40,258 bases of DNA from Spirochaetales bacterium (lineage in GTDB: Bacteria; Spirochaetota; Spirochaetia; UBA9216). Shown here piece after piece: positions 33,889 through 40,258 of the stretch (position 1 is its first letter; each line of letters begins with the position of its first letter). The stretch spans positions 1-40,258 of the forward strand of contig QKCC01000075.1 in assembly GCA_003245835.1 (NCBI GenBank). Direction: 5' to 3'. Under the pieces are notes generated by a model. That model did no database searches and was not told the origin of the DNA. It saw nothing but the letters and a program-made list of their open reading frames with translations. Made by a program: the position numbers and the translations under genes.

Positions 33889-33977
33889 ACTAAAATCCAT
33901 TTTAAATTCATTTTTAAATGCAGGAATTTGACGACAGAACATGATTTTCTTATTTTCTATCATGGCAGGAGGCTTAA

Positions 33978-34805
33978 ATGCGTTCTTTAAATGGAAAAAC
34001 CGCTCTTGTGACAGGCGCGTCATCGGGAATCGGCAAATCCGCTGCGGAGGCTTTGCTTGAAGCCGGAGCCAGAGTATACGTTGCTGCACGAAGGATCGAA
34101 AAAATGATGGAACTCGAGACCCTCGGTGCTGTATCAGTAAAAATGGATGTCGCAGACGAAGAATCTGTTAAAACCGGAATTGATACTATTCTTGAAAAGG
34201 AAAAATCAATCGACATCCTTATAAATAATGCAGGATACGGCTCATACGGGGCTATCGAAGATGTACCGCTCGAAGAAGCAAAAAGGCAGTTTGAAGTAAA
34301 CCTATTCGGCCTTGCCCGGCTTATCCAGCTTGTGCTTCCCGGGATGAGAAACAACAGATACGGAAAAATTGTAAACATATCCTCAATGGGCGGCAGGATG
34401 CATACCCCATTCGGCGCCTGGTATCATGCAACAAAGTACGCGCTTGAAGGATTCACGGATTGTCTCAGGCTTGAGGTTTCACCCTTCGGAATAGACCCGA
34501 TACTGATTGAACCCGGCGGTATAAAAACAGACTGGGGCATAATTGCCGCTGAAAACCTCGAACGGACTTCCGGGTCGGGCGCATATGCTGCCGCAGCGAA
34601 GATTTCCGCAGATGGTCTGAAAAAGATGTATTCAGGCAGCAGGCTTACAGATCCGGGGACTATTTCAAGGACAATTTTAAAAGCGGTTACCGCGCGTAAA
34701 CCTAAAACACGCTACGCCGTCGGTTATATGGCGAAGCCGGCAATATTCCTGCGTAAAGTAATCAGCGACCGCGCATTTGACAGAATTATCAGCGCAATGA
34801 TTTAG
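33978..34805 (+). CDS. Short-chain dehydrogenase/reductase (SDR)
   Basis: 275 residues, classical SDR. Nucleotide motif TGASSGIG at 14-21, Asp at MDVAD, NNAGYGSYG, catalytic Ser in NISSMGG, and Tyr/Lys in WYHATKYALEG. The basic residues in VYVAARRIEKM after the second strand suggest NADP(H) preference. The extended C-terminus (YAVGYMAKPAIFLRKVISDRAFDRII) is typical of SDRs that act on lipids or steroid-like substrates. GGAGG lies 5 nt before the ATG. It is convergent with the flavodoxin gene, 5 bp apart. Confidence 0.9.
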   Translation: MRSLNGKTALVTGASSGIGKSAAEALLEAGARVYVAARRIEKMMELETLGAVSVKMDVADEESVKTGIDTILEKEKSIDILINNAGYGSYGAIEDVPLEEAKRQFEVNLFGLARLIQLVLPGMRNNRYGKIVNISSMGGRMHTPFGAWYHATKYALEGFTDCLRLEVSPFGIDPILIEPGGIKTDWGIIAAENLERTSGSGAYAAAAKISADGLKKMYSGSRLTDPGTISRTILKAVTARKPKTRYAVGYMAKPAIFLRKVISDRAFDRIISAMI

Positions 34806-34810
34806 CGTTA

Positions 34811-35350
34811 TCAGGCGGAAACAATCTGCGATATGAACTCATCAAACCGCTGCCGGATTGCTCCCGAGAAGTTGCCGTCTCCAAGGCGTGTATTCAGCAT
34901 AGACAGATCATCAGCTTTCTGCTCTTCAGTCAGAACCAGGTCGATTGGAAAAGCCTGACAGCTTCCGCAGCGGTCTCCGAGCTGCTCCTGCAGTTTTTCA
35001 AACACAGCAGCATAACCGTATTTATCGTTCTTTTTTTCGTCCGGGCAGCCGCAGCAGGTTATTACATCAAGCTTCTTCACTTTCTTTCCGTATTTCCTGA
35101 TGAAGTTCCGGCAGGCAGCAGCGAAGCTTCCCGTGTAGATCGGTCCGCACAGTACAACCCTGTCATAAGCCGTTATATCCTTCCGCAGCGGCAGGTTGCC
35201 GAGACTGAACCTTATTGCAGTGGCAATTACCCCGAATGCCGGAATTATTGTTTTAAGCTCCACAATATCCGCGTTGAGCGCCGCGGCAGTTTTTTCCGCA
35301 AGATAGAGGTTGCTTCCCTTGTTTGAATAAAAGGCAACGAGTGTTTTCAT
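34811..35350 (-). CDS. Flavodoxin-domain protein
   Basis: 179 residues. The N-terminal FMN phosphate loop is variant: YSNKGSNLYLAEKTAAAL replaces the usual T/S-x-TGxT. Then come DRVVLCGPIYTGSFAAACRNFIRKYG and a C-terminal half with CCGCPDEKKNDKYG, a Cys-rich stretch unusual for flavodoxins. The GPIYTGS loop resembles HemG and other flavodoxin_5 proteins. It probably carries FMN and moves electrons or acts as a small oxidoreductase; the partner is unknown. GGAGGAAG precedes the ATG. Confidence 0.82.
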   Translation of the reverse strand: MKTLVAFYSNKGSNLYLAEKTAAALNADIVELKTIIPAFGVIATAIRFSLGNLPLRKDITAYDRVVLCGPIYTGSFAAACRNFIRKYGKKVKKLDVITCCGCPDEKKNDKYGYAAVFEKLQEQLGDRCGSCQAFPIDLVLTEEQKADDLSMLNTRLGDGNFSGAIRQRFDEFISQIVSA

Positions 35351-35427
35351 CCTTCTTCCTCCGTAATCCGATGCAATTGATTATACAACACACCGAAGAG
35401 CAGCTTCAGTTACTTTTTCGATAAATT

Positions 35428-36222
35428 TCACTCGAGCCAGGCGGCTTTTTCGATATTCTTTACCAGCTTCGAGGTAAATCGTGCAGCCGGAGCCCCGTCT
35501 ACAGCGTCATGGTCAAAAATCACCGCCAGGTGCATAATTTCCCTTACTGCGACCTCATTATTGACAACCCACGGCTTCTTTCTGATTGAGCCGATACCAA
35601 AGGCAAGGTTATGCATTGTCTTCGGCAGAATCCAGCCGCTTACTCCGCCGCTCAATCCGACGTTCGTAATAATTACCGTACCCATCGAATTCTTTCTGAT
35701 AAACGGGTTACCCAGAATAGCCTTCCAGGCTATCATTCTTACCCATTGAGGAAGACCGAAAAACAGCTTGTTGAGACGCCCCCCGTTTTGATCACCCAGA
35801 ACAAAATCCTTTTCAGATTCAACCCTGAGATTTCTGAATCCCGTTATTTCGGAAGTCAATTCCTCAATACTCTTCGCCCCCGCGTTTCTGACGACGGCGG
35901 CAAGAGGAACCTTCTGACCGCCGACCTCCCTTTCCAGTGTAAGTGAAACATCGACTTCAGAAAATATTACCTGACTGTTCCTGCCTTTGTTTATAGCCTG
36001 AACCGCCGGATCTTCAGCAACAGTTGCAGCTATGCATTTGATCAGCCATGGAATAAAACCAGCAGAGCGGCCTTGTGTGAGCTGCGTTTTTATTTTTTTC
36101 CTTGCATCGGTAACATCAACCTCAATAAGTCCCGTGATCTGATGCTTCCTGCTGCCGAGTTTTCCAACATCGAAGGTTGCGATCCTGGATTTCGGAAAAT
36201 CCGTCACTATATAATCTTTCAT
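35428..36222 (-). CDS. 2-oxoacid dehydrogenase E2-type acyltransferase domain, stand-alone
   Basis: 264 residues comprising only the CAT-like catalytic domain of dihydrolipoyl acyltransferases. The signature His and Asp are in FDHDAVDGAPAARF (HxxxDG) near the C-terminus. Earlier, GTVIITNVG and a hydrophobic core strand match E2 catalytic cores. There is no lipoyl domain, no E1-binding domain and no Pro/Ala-rich linker, and no E1 or E3 gene nearby. It may acylate CoA or another acceptor on its own, as proposed for other lipoyl-less E2 homologues. A TATAAT lies 10 nt before the ATG and no ribosome site is seen, so the leader is very short. Confidence 0.8.
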   Translation of the reverse strand: MKDYIVTDFPKSRIATFDVGKLGSRKHQITGLIEVDVTDARKKIKTQLTQGRSAGFIPWLIKCIAATVAEDPAVQAINKGRNSQVIFSEVDVSLTLEREVGGQKVPLAAVVRNAGAKSIEELTSEITGFRNLRVESEKDFVLGDQNGGRLNKLFFGLPQWVRMIAWKAILGNPFIRKNSMGTVIITNVGLSGGVSGWILPKTMHNLAFGIGSIRKKPWVVNNEVAVREIMHLAVIFDHDAVDGAPAARFTSKLVKNIEKAAWLE

Positions 36223-36321
36223 AAACGGGATTATTATACATTATAAGACGCCAAACGCAATATTCCATTTATAACAGCAGTATCAGAAAGAAATTGTACT
36301 TTATTACTATAATACCGACTC

Positions 36322-36350
36322 TTGACCGCCCGACCTTTGCATATTATCCT
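36322..36350 (+). promoter_or_regulatory. Promoter of the DUF6951-like gene
   Basis: TTGACC (36322-36327), a 17-bp spacer and TATCCT (36345-36350). The leader of about 30 nt carries AAGGAG before a GTG start. Confidence 0.5.
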
Positions 36351-36384
36351 TTTGATAGCAATTTCCATATATAAGGAGAAGAGA

Positions 36385-36705
36385 GTGATTGTTGCGGATG
36401 TTAACCCGGGAGTATGCGGACTGAAAACTATAATAAAAGCTGAGTCACCGGATATGATGAATACTTCAGTATCCATAGAGTCAGAATGTCCGGCTGTAAT
36501 GAAACTGTCGGAAAAAATACAAACTGTGGATGCGATGAAGGCTATTTTCTCTCCGTTCGGAACTTCTTCAGTTTTTACCGAAGCGCAGGCAGTCCTCAGC
36601 CATGCAGCATGCCCGGTACCGACTGCAATACTCAAAGCGGTTGAAGCCGCATGTTCGCTCGCACTTCCGGCCGACGTCATAATCGAACTAAAAAAAGCTG
36701 AATAA
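36385..36705 (+). CDS. Small four-Cys protein (DUF6951-like)
   Basis: 106 residues from GTG at 36385, chosen because AAGGAG lies 6 nt upstream; a longer frame begins at 36322 within the promoter. Cys residues fall at about 11 (NPGVCGL), 35 (ESECP), 76 (SHAACPVP) and 90 (EAACSL), with His73 next to the third. The spacing suggests a metal or Fe-S site, which I cannot confirm. I recall such short proteins as DUF6951, of unknown function. It has its own promoter and lies divergent from the E2-like gene. A 49-bp gap separates it from the short ORF in front of pgl. Confidence 0.7.
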   Translation: MIVADVNPGVCGLKTIIKAESPDMMNTSVSIESECPAVMKLSEKIQTVDAMKAIFSPFGTSSVFTEAQAVLSHAACPVPTAILKAVEAACSLALPADVIIELKKAE

Positions 36706-36743
36706 TACTGCATTCGGATATTTCTAATTACGATTTTTAGGGG

Positions 36744-36749
36744 CATAAT
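36744..36749 (+). promoter_or_regulatory. -10 box before the short ORF upstream of pgl
   Basis: CATAAT ends 5 nt before an ATG at 36755. The -35 region is weak. AGGGG at 36739-36743 is 11 nt from the ATG, too far for a good ribosome site. Confidence 0.32.
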
Positions 36750-36754
36750 AGCTT

Positions 36755-36868
36755 ATGGAAAAAGATAAACCCGGCATCGCAGGCCTCGCGGCTGATGCTC
36801 TCATACGGACTGGACGGGACACGGCGGCAGGACGGCAGCAGCAGCCTATAACGCGCAGCTTAAAATGA
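36755..36868 (+). CDS. Short ORF coupled to pgl
   Basis: 37 residues (MEKDKPGIAGLAADALIRTG, then RDTAAGRQQQPITRSLK). Its TGA overlaps the pgl ATG (ATGA), and pgl itself has no Shine-Dalgarno site, so pgl translation probably depends on ribosomes finishing this ORF. The peptide is basic towards its end and matches no domain I know. It may be only a translated leader, or a remnant of a larger gene. Confidence 0.42.
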   Translation: MEKDKPGIAGLAADALIRTGRDTAAGRQQQPITRSLK

Positions 36869-37662
36869 TAAGACTGTCAGTACTTGATTCAATAGAAGAA
36901 ATAGCCGCCATGACTTACGGATTCCTTACCGAAGCCGGCAGCGGTTCCGCCGCGCTGTCGTTCGGTTCAACTTATGAGGAAATATTCCGAATCTGGAAAG
37001 ACTTGCATAAAGCAAGTCCGAAACCTGACAAAGAGCTTCCCGCATTCTTTCCAGCCGATGAGCGGAAAGTCGGATTTGACGACAAGGCAAGCAACTGGGG
37101 GTCGGCATGGAACAGTTTCCTTTCGCCATGCGGCAGCCGGGATGACAGGACAAGATGGGCATCCGATGCAGAAACATACCGCGGCTTCATAGGGGACTTT
37201 TTCGGCCGGATCGGGAAGCCGGCTGAATCAGCTGCCGGAGACAATATTCCGGCATTCAACCTGATATTCCTCGGCATGGGTCCGGACGGGCACACGGCAA
37301 GCCTGTTTCCGGGGGACTGTCCCGATGAAGACAGCCCGGAATGGTTCAGCACTGTTCTGGAAACGGTCGGACCTTTCGATCCGCCCGAAAGGCTTACGCT
37401 CGGGCCTGAAGTAATCGCGAAGGCAGCAAGGCTTGTGCTGACTGTTACCGGCGGCGGCAAGGCTGCCGTCTTCAACAGGTTTACGAAGGAGCTATCCGGG
37501 GCACTTGAAACCGGCGATTCTGCAGGGCTCCTTCCGCCGGTAAGAATTCTCAGACGGCGAGCAGATCTCGGACTCGATACGGAAATTATATGCGACAGGG
37601 CCGCCGCTGCGTCCCTTGATGCAGCTATCATAGACAGAATTACAGACAGGGTAGAAAAATGA
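36865..37662 (+). CDS. pgl: 6-phosphogluconolactonase
   Basis: 265 residues. It hydrolyses 6-phosphoglucono-lactone to 6-phosphogluconate, the second step of the oxidative pentose phosphate pathway. The family marks are AALSFGSTYEEIF (sugar isomerase-like fold; usual form is SGGSTP), ERKVGFDDKASNW (usual DERxVP..DxxSN), NLIFLGMGPDGHTASLFPG and LTVTGGGKAAVFNRF. The GMGPDGHTASLFP block is diagnostic. Its ATGA overlap with zwf, the preceding enzyme, confirms the assignment. SGGSTP is altered, so it is a divergent member. The start has no ribosome site and overlaps a short upstream ORF. Confidence 0.9.
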   Translation: MIRLSVLDSIEEIAAMTYGFLTEAGSGSAALSFGSTYEEIFRIWKDLHKASPKPDKELPAFFPADERKVGFDDKASNWGSAWNSFLSPCGSRDDRTRWASDAETYRGFIGDFFGRIGKPAESAAGDNIPAFNLIFLGMGPDGHTASLFPGDCPDEDSPEWFSTVLETVGPFDPPERLTLGPEVIAKAARLVLTVTGGGKAAVFNRFTKELSGALETGDSAGLLPPVRILRRRADLGLDTEIICDRAAAASLDAAIIDRITDRVEK

Positions 37663-39011
37663 AATTCAAAATGGCAGGGATGATCCCGGCGAAAGAGAAA
37701 TCAGCAATAGTCATACTCGGAGCATCCGGAGATCTGGCCAGGCGCAAATTAATCCCGGCGCTCTCCGTTCTCAGGGAACAGGAACTGATAAGCAAGGACT
37801 CGATTATCATCGGAGAAGGCCGTTCGGATTTTACCGACGAGAGCTTCCGCGACCGCTTTGAAATTTGCGGCGACTTCCGTGAGCAGCTTTTCTACCATCA
37901 GGGAATAGACGGCATGAAGGAATTCATAAAAACCAAGGGAGACTTCAAAAAGATAATAGCCTTCCTTTCTCTTCCCCCTTCAAGCTATTCCTCAACCGTC
38001 GAAAAACTTTATAATGAAGGATTCCGCGAAGAAGTAAATATTGTAATAGAAAAGCCCTTCGGACGCGACTACAAAAGCGCTCATGAGCTGAATGAATCAA
38101 TTCACCGGTTCTATCCTGAAAGCCAGATATTCAGAAGCGATCACTACCTGGCAAAGGAAGCGGTCCAGAATATTCTTATTTTCCGCTTTGCCAACTCGAT
38201 TTTTGAAGCATCATGGAACAGCACCTATATCGAATCAATCCAGATCAATGCCTTTGAAACTATCGGTGTTGAGGAGCGCGCAGGCTACTTTGATCAGGCA
38301 GGTTCGATAAGGGACATGGTTCAGAACCACCTGCTGCAGATGCTCTGCCTGACAACAATGGACCCGCCGGTGAGTCTCGATCCCGAGGATATAAAGAGTC
38401 AGAAAATCAATATCCTCAAGGCAATCGAAATCGAAGAAATAAGCCGCGGAAGGTATGACGGCTACCTTGATGAAAAGGGTGTTGCCGAGGATTCGGACAC
38501 CGAAACCTGGGCGGAACTCAAGCTGAAGATCAATAACCACAGGTGGGCCGGTACCCCGGTATATATCCGGACAGGCAAAGCCCTTGACCGCAAGGGCACC
38601 GAAATCGGATTGCGGTTCAGAAAGCGGCCCCATGCGCTGTACAACCCGCCGGCAGGCACCGCCCCGAATGAAATTATCTTCAAGGTGCAGCCTTCCGAGG
38701 GCATAATCCTGCAGCTGACCGGCAAGAACCCGGGAATGGAGCTTCAGCTTGCCCGCACCGACATGGCATTCTGCTACAACGACAGCTTTGCCGGAAACAA
38801 TATACCCGAGGCATACCAGAAATTGCTGCTGGACGCACTTCGCGGAGATCACACCCTCTTTGTCAGCGCTGCCGAAACCGAACTCGCATGGAAAAAACTT
38901 CAGGGCCTGCCGAAAACCGTCGGCATGATCGAATATGAAAAGGGAACAGTACCTGATTCAGTATTCGGCGATATCTGGATTAATTTCGAGAATTATGTGG
39001 GTATTTGTTAA
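37659..39011 (+). CDS. zwf: Glucose-6-phosphate 1-dehydrogenase
   Basis: 450 residues, at the short end of the family (usual about 480-510). The NADP-binding loop is GASGDLARRKL at about 21-31. EKPFGRD follows, then the substrate site RSDHYLAKEAVQN (usual RIDHYLGKE) and the C-terminal IRTGKALDRKGTEIGLRFRKRP. It oxidises glucose-6-phosphate to the lactone with NADP+, supplying NADPH. It overlaps pgl by ATGA and is followed by a small stem-loop. An alternative start at MAGMIP or MIPAK cannot be excluded, but GGTAGAAAA before 37659 is acceptable. Confidence 0.95.
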   Translation: MKFKMAGMIPAKEKSAIVILGASGDLARRKLIPALSVLREQELISKDSIIIGEGRSDFTDESFRDRFEICGDFREQLFYHQGIDGMKEFIKTKGDFKKIIAFLSLPPSSYSSTVEKLYNEGFREEVNIVIEKPFGRDYKSAHELNESIHRFYPESQIFRSDHYLAKEAVQNILIFRFANSIFEASWNSTYIESIQINAFETIGVEERAGYFDQAGSIRDMVQNHLLQMLCLTTMDPPVSLDPEDIKSQKINILKAIEIEEISRGRYDGYLDEKGVAEDSDTETWAELKLKINNHRWAGTPVYIRTGKALDRKGTEIGLRFRKRPHALYNPPAGTAPNEIIFKVQPSEGIILQLTGKNPGMELQLARTDMAFCYNDSFAGNNIPEAYQKLLLDALRGDHTLFVSAAETELAWKKLQGLPKTVGMIEYEKGTVPDSVFGDIWINFENYVGIC

Positions 39012-39028
39012 CATAGACTGAAGAATCC

Positions 39029-39046
39029 GCCCGGTGAATGCCGGGC
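39029..39046. terminator. Weak stem-loop after zwf
   Basis: GCCCGG (39029-39034) pairs with CCGGGC (39041-39046) around TGAATG. It lies between the convergent zwf and phosphoesterase stops. There is no strong T run on either side, so it is a weak candidate. Confidence 0.45.
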
Positions 39047-39047
39047 A

Positions 39048-39872
39048 TTAGATTTCTATAATTTTGATGCTTTTTTCGACCTCTTCAAAGGGGTCGTCGT
39101 TGTCCCGCCACTCGGTCCGGTATCCGAGGCACTGGCAAATAAACACTATGCCGTTTTTTTCGACTGTTTTCCGATAATGCACATGCCCTGAGACAGAATA
39201 CCTGACGTTTCCGTTGCGAATCAGCGTATCACCGAGAGCAACACTCCCGAGGAACGCGTTAAAATAATCCCAGGTATCGTTCGGGACCGGAACGGTAAAT
39301 TCCCGGATCGGAAGCATGTGTGTAACCGCAATAATTTCATCCGAGGCAGACTTTTCAAAAGAATCCCGAAGCCTGTTCAAAAACCAGTCGTGTGTGGCCT
39401 GATCGCTTCTGTTCCATACCGCCATTATGCTGTCCTGCCAGACCCTGCCGTTATGGGTCCGCTTCTCAAGATCATCCATGCTGAACAGCTCGTGTGTACC
39501 GAACGAATAATCGTACCAGCAGGTGTCGCCTGCTGCCGACCATCCGGGCTTGAGGCTTACCGGCCCTGAAGCAAGGTTATGGGGGTGCTTCAGCAGCTTC
39601 CTGTAAGTCTGATCCGCCGTCATACCGGGATGATTTTCATTCCAAAGATCATGGTTTCCCGGAATAAAAAGACAGTCACGGCCGGTTGTCTTCTCAATCC
39701 TGTCAACGACGTCCAGGCTTATGCTGTGATCACTTGCGATGTCGCCTGCGCTTATAAAGACATCGACCCCGTTATTGATCACCGCTTCGCAGACAGCCGG
39801 GGTAATCATGTCCGTTTTTCCGTCATAGTAGTTAATGTCGACATGAATGTCCGATAAAAGTCCGATTCTCAT
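39048..39872 (-). CDS. Calcineurin-like metallophosphoesterase
   Basis: 274 residues. The two-metal site motifs are in order: SDIHVD (residues 7-12), SAGDIASD, PGNHDLW, THMLP and GHVHY. This is a full set for an active phosphoesterase; the substrate (nucleotide, phosphodiester or protein) is unknown. It starts 7 nt after the stop of the DppC-type permease gene, so it lies in that operon. No signal peptide is seen. Confidence 0.88.
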   Translation of the reverse strand: MRIGLLSDIHVDINYYDGKTDMITPAVCEAVINNGVDVFISAGDIASDHSISLDVVDRIEKTTGRDCLFIPGNHDLWNENHPGMTADQTYRKLLKHPHNLASGPVSLKPGWSAAGDTCWYDYSFGTHELFSMDDLEKRTHNGRVWQDSIMAVWNRSDQATHDWFLNRLRDSFEKSASDEIIAVTHMLPIREFTVPVPNDTWDYFNAFLGSVALGDTLIRNGNVRYSVSGHVHYRKTVEKNGIVFICQCLGYRTEWRDNDDPFEEVEKSIKIIEI

Positions 39873-39879
39873 GTTGTCC

Positions 39880-40258
39880 TTATTTCAGCAGTTTCGGGTT
39901 CAGCCTCTCCGAAAGGGTGTCCCCGATAATATTGAAAGCGAGCACGGCAAATGCCAGCGCGAGTCCCGGAAAGATCGCCATCCACGGTGCCTGGTAAAGA
40001 TAATTTCTGGCATCCTTCAGCATCAGGCCCCAGCTCGGCGTCGGAGGCTGGGTACCAAGCCCGAGAAATGACAGGCTCGCCTCGATAACAACCGAAGTGG
40101 CGAATGTTATAGAACACTGCACAACTACCTTTCCAAGCAGGTTCGGCAGAATATGTTTGAAGATTATCTTCAGGATTCCCGAGCCGAGCGCCCTCGAAGC
40201 CTCAACATAACCTTCAGTCTTGATTGCAAGGGTTTCAGCGCGGACCAGCCTGGCAAAC
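39880..40258 (-). CDS. ABC peptide/nickel transporter permease (DppC type), N-terminus outside window
   Basis: The frame is open through the right edge and its last 125 codons are visible. They include the ATPase-contact EAA region (TEGYVEASRALGSGILKIIFKHILPNLL), EASLSFLGLGTQPPTPSWGLML, a helix WMAIFPGLALAFAVLAFNIIGD and the usual C-terminal TLSERLNPKLL. This is characteristic of DppC/OppC permeases of the oligopeptide/dipeptide/nickel importer family. The rest of the importer should lie to the right. The metallophosphoesterase gene follows it. Confidence 0.92.
   Translation of the reverse strand, partial: FARLVRAETLAIKTEGYVEASRALGSGILKIIFKHILPNLLGKVVVQCSITFATSVVIEASLSFLGLGTQPPTPSWGLMLKDARNYLYQAPWMAIFPGLALAFAVLAFNIIGDTLSERLNPKLLK

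Noticed and set aside
36234..36746. 170-residue ORF on the minus strand opposite the four-Cys protein gene
   Set aside because: It has no ribosome site, its composition looks like an antisense shadow, and the plus-strand gene has a good promoter, AAGGAG and coherent protein.

Overview
The window looks like the chromosome of a free-living spirochaete or close relative. This is inferred from style, not proven. Two solute-binding proteins have the spirochaetal look of a signal peptide followed by a Gly/Gln/Glu-rich start (FARGQQEE at 29106 and SAGGTQED at 26442). There is a lipoprotein with an Ig-like domain, a small beta-barrel-like envelope protein, several TTG/GTG starts and balanced base composition. 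No rRNA, tRNA, CRISPR array, prophage or insertion sequence is visible.

Layout. 1-2.6 kb: two surface proteins on the minus strand, the first cut by the window edge. 2.7-4.6 kb: an alpha/beta hydrolase and an EamA exporter. 4.7-7.1 kb: aroA and L-threonine aldolase on the plus strand. 7.1-14.2 kb: a coherent sensing and uptake locus on the minus strand. It holds a Cache/PAS histidine kinase, an NtrC-like response regulator, then a YtcJ-type amidohydrolase, a small DUF3311 protein and a sodium:solute symporter. A sigma-54 promoter, an IHF-like site and palindromic upstream sites lie between regulator and enzyme. 14.3-18.5 kb: a hotdog thioesterase, a cluster of hairpins, htpG, an envelope protein and an SGNH hydrolase. 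18.7-24.6 kb: a CorC/HlyC-type membrane protein, an M29 aminopeptidase, plsC, thrH, folE and a one-domain asparaginase.

23.8-27.7 kb: a FecBCD/MolBCA-type ABC transporter plus a DUF364 protein, preceded by an RNA that closely resembles the molybdenum/tungsten-cofactor riboswitch. The operon is therefore read as molybdate/tungstate uptake. 27.8-30 kb: fluoride channel, ZIP metal transporter and an orphan PstS-like protein. 30-33 kb: a self-regulated TetR operon with a DUF6544-like protein and a multicopper oxidase. 33-36.7 kb: AEC transporter, short-chain dehydrogenase, flavodoxin, a lipoyl-less E2-type acyltransferase and a small Cys-containing protein. 36.8-39 kb: pgl and zwf (oxidative pentose phosphate entry). 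39-40.3 kb: a metallophosphoesterase and a truncated DppC-type permease.

The strongest cross-cutting observation is promoter placement. At aroA, the hotdog thioesterase, the SGNH hydrolase, plsC, the TetR gene and the AEC gene, a -10 box lies 5-7 nt before an ATG that lacks a Shine-Dalgarno sequence. The sigma-54 promoter likewise predicts +1 exactly on an ATG. This part of the genome seems rich in leaderless mRNAs. Two short ORFs that overlap the starts of hlyC-like and pgl genes fit the same theme.
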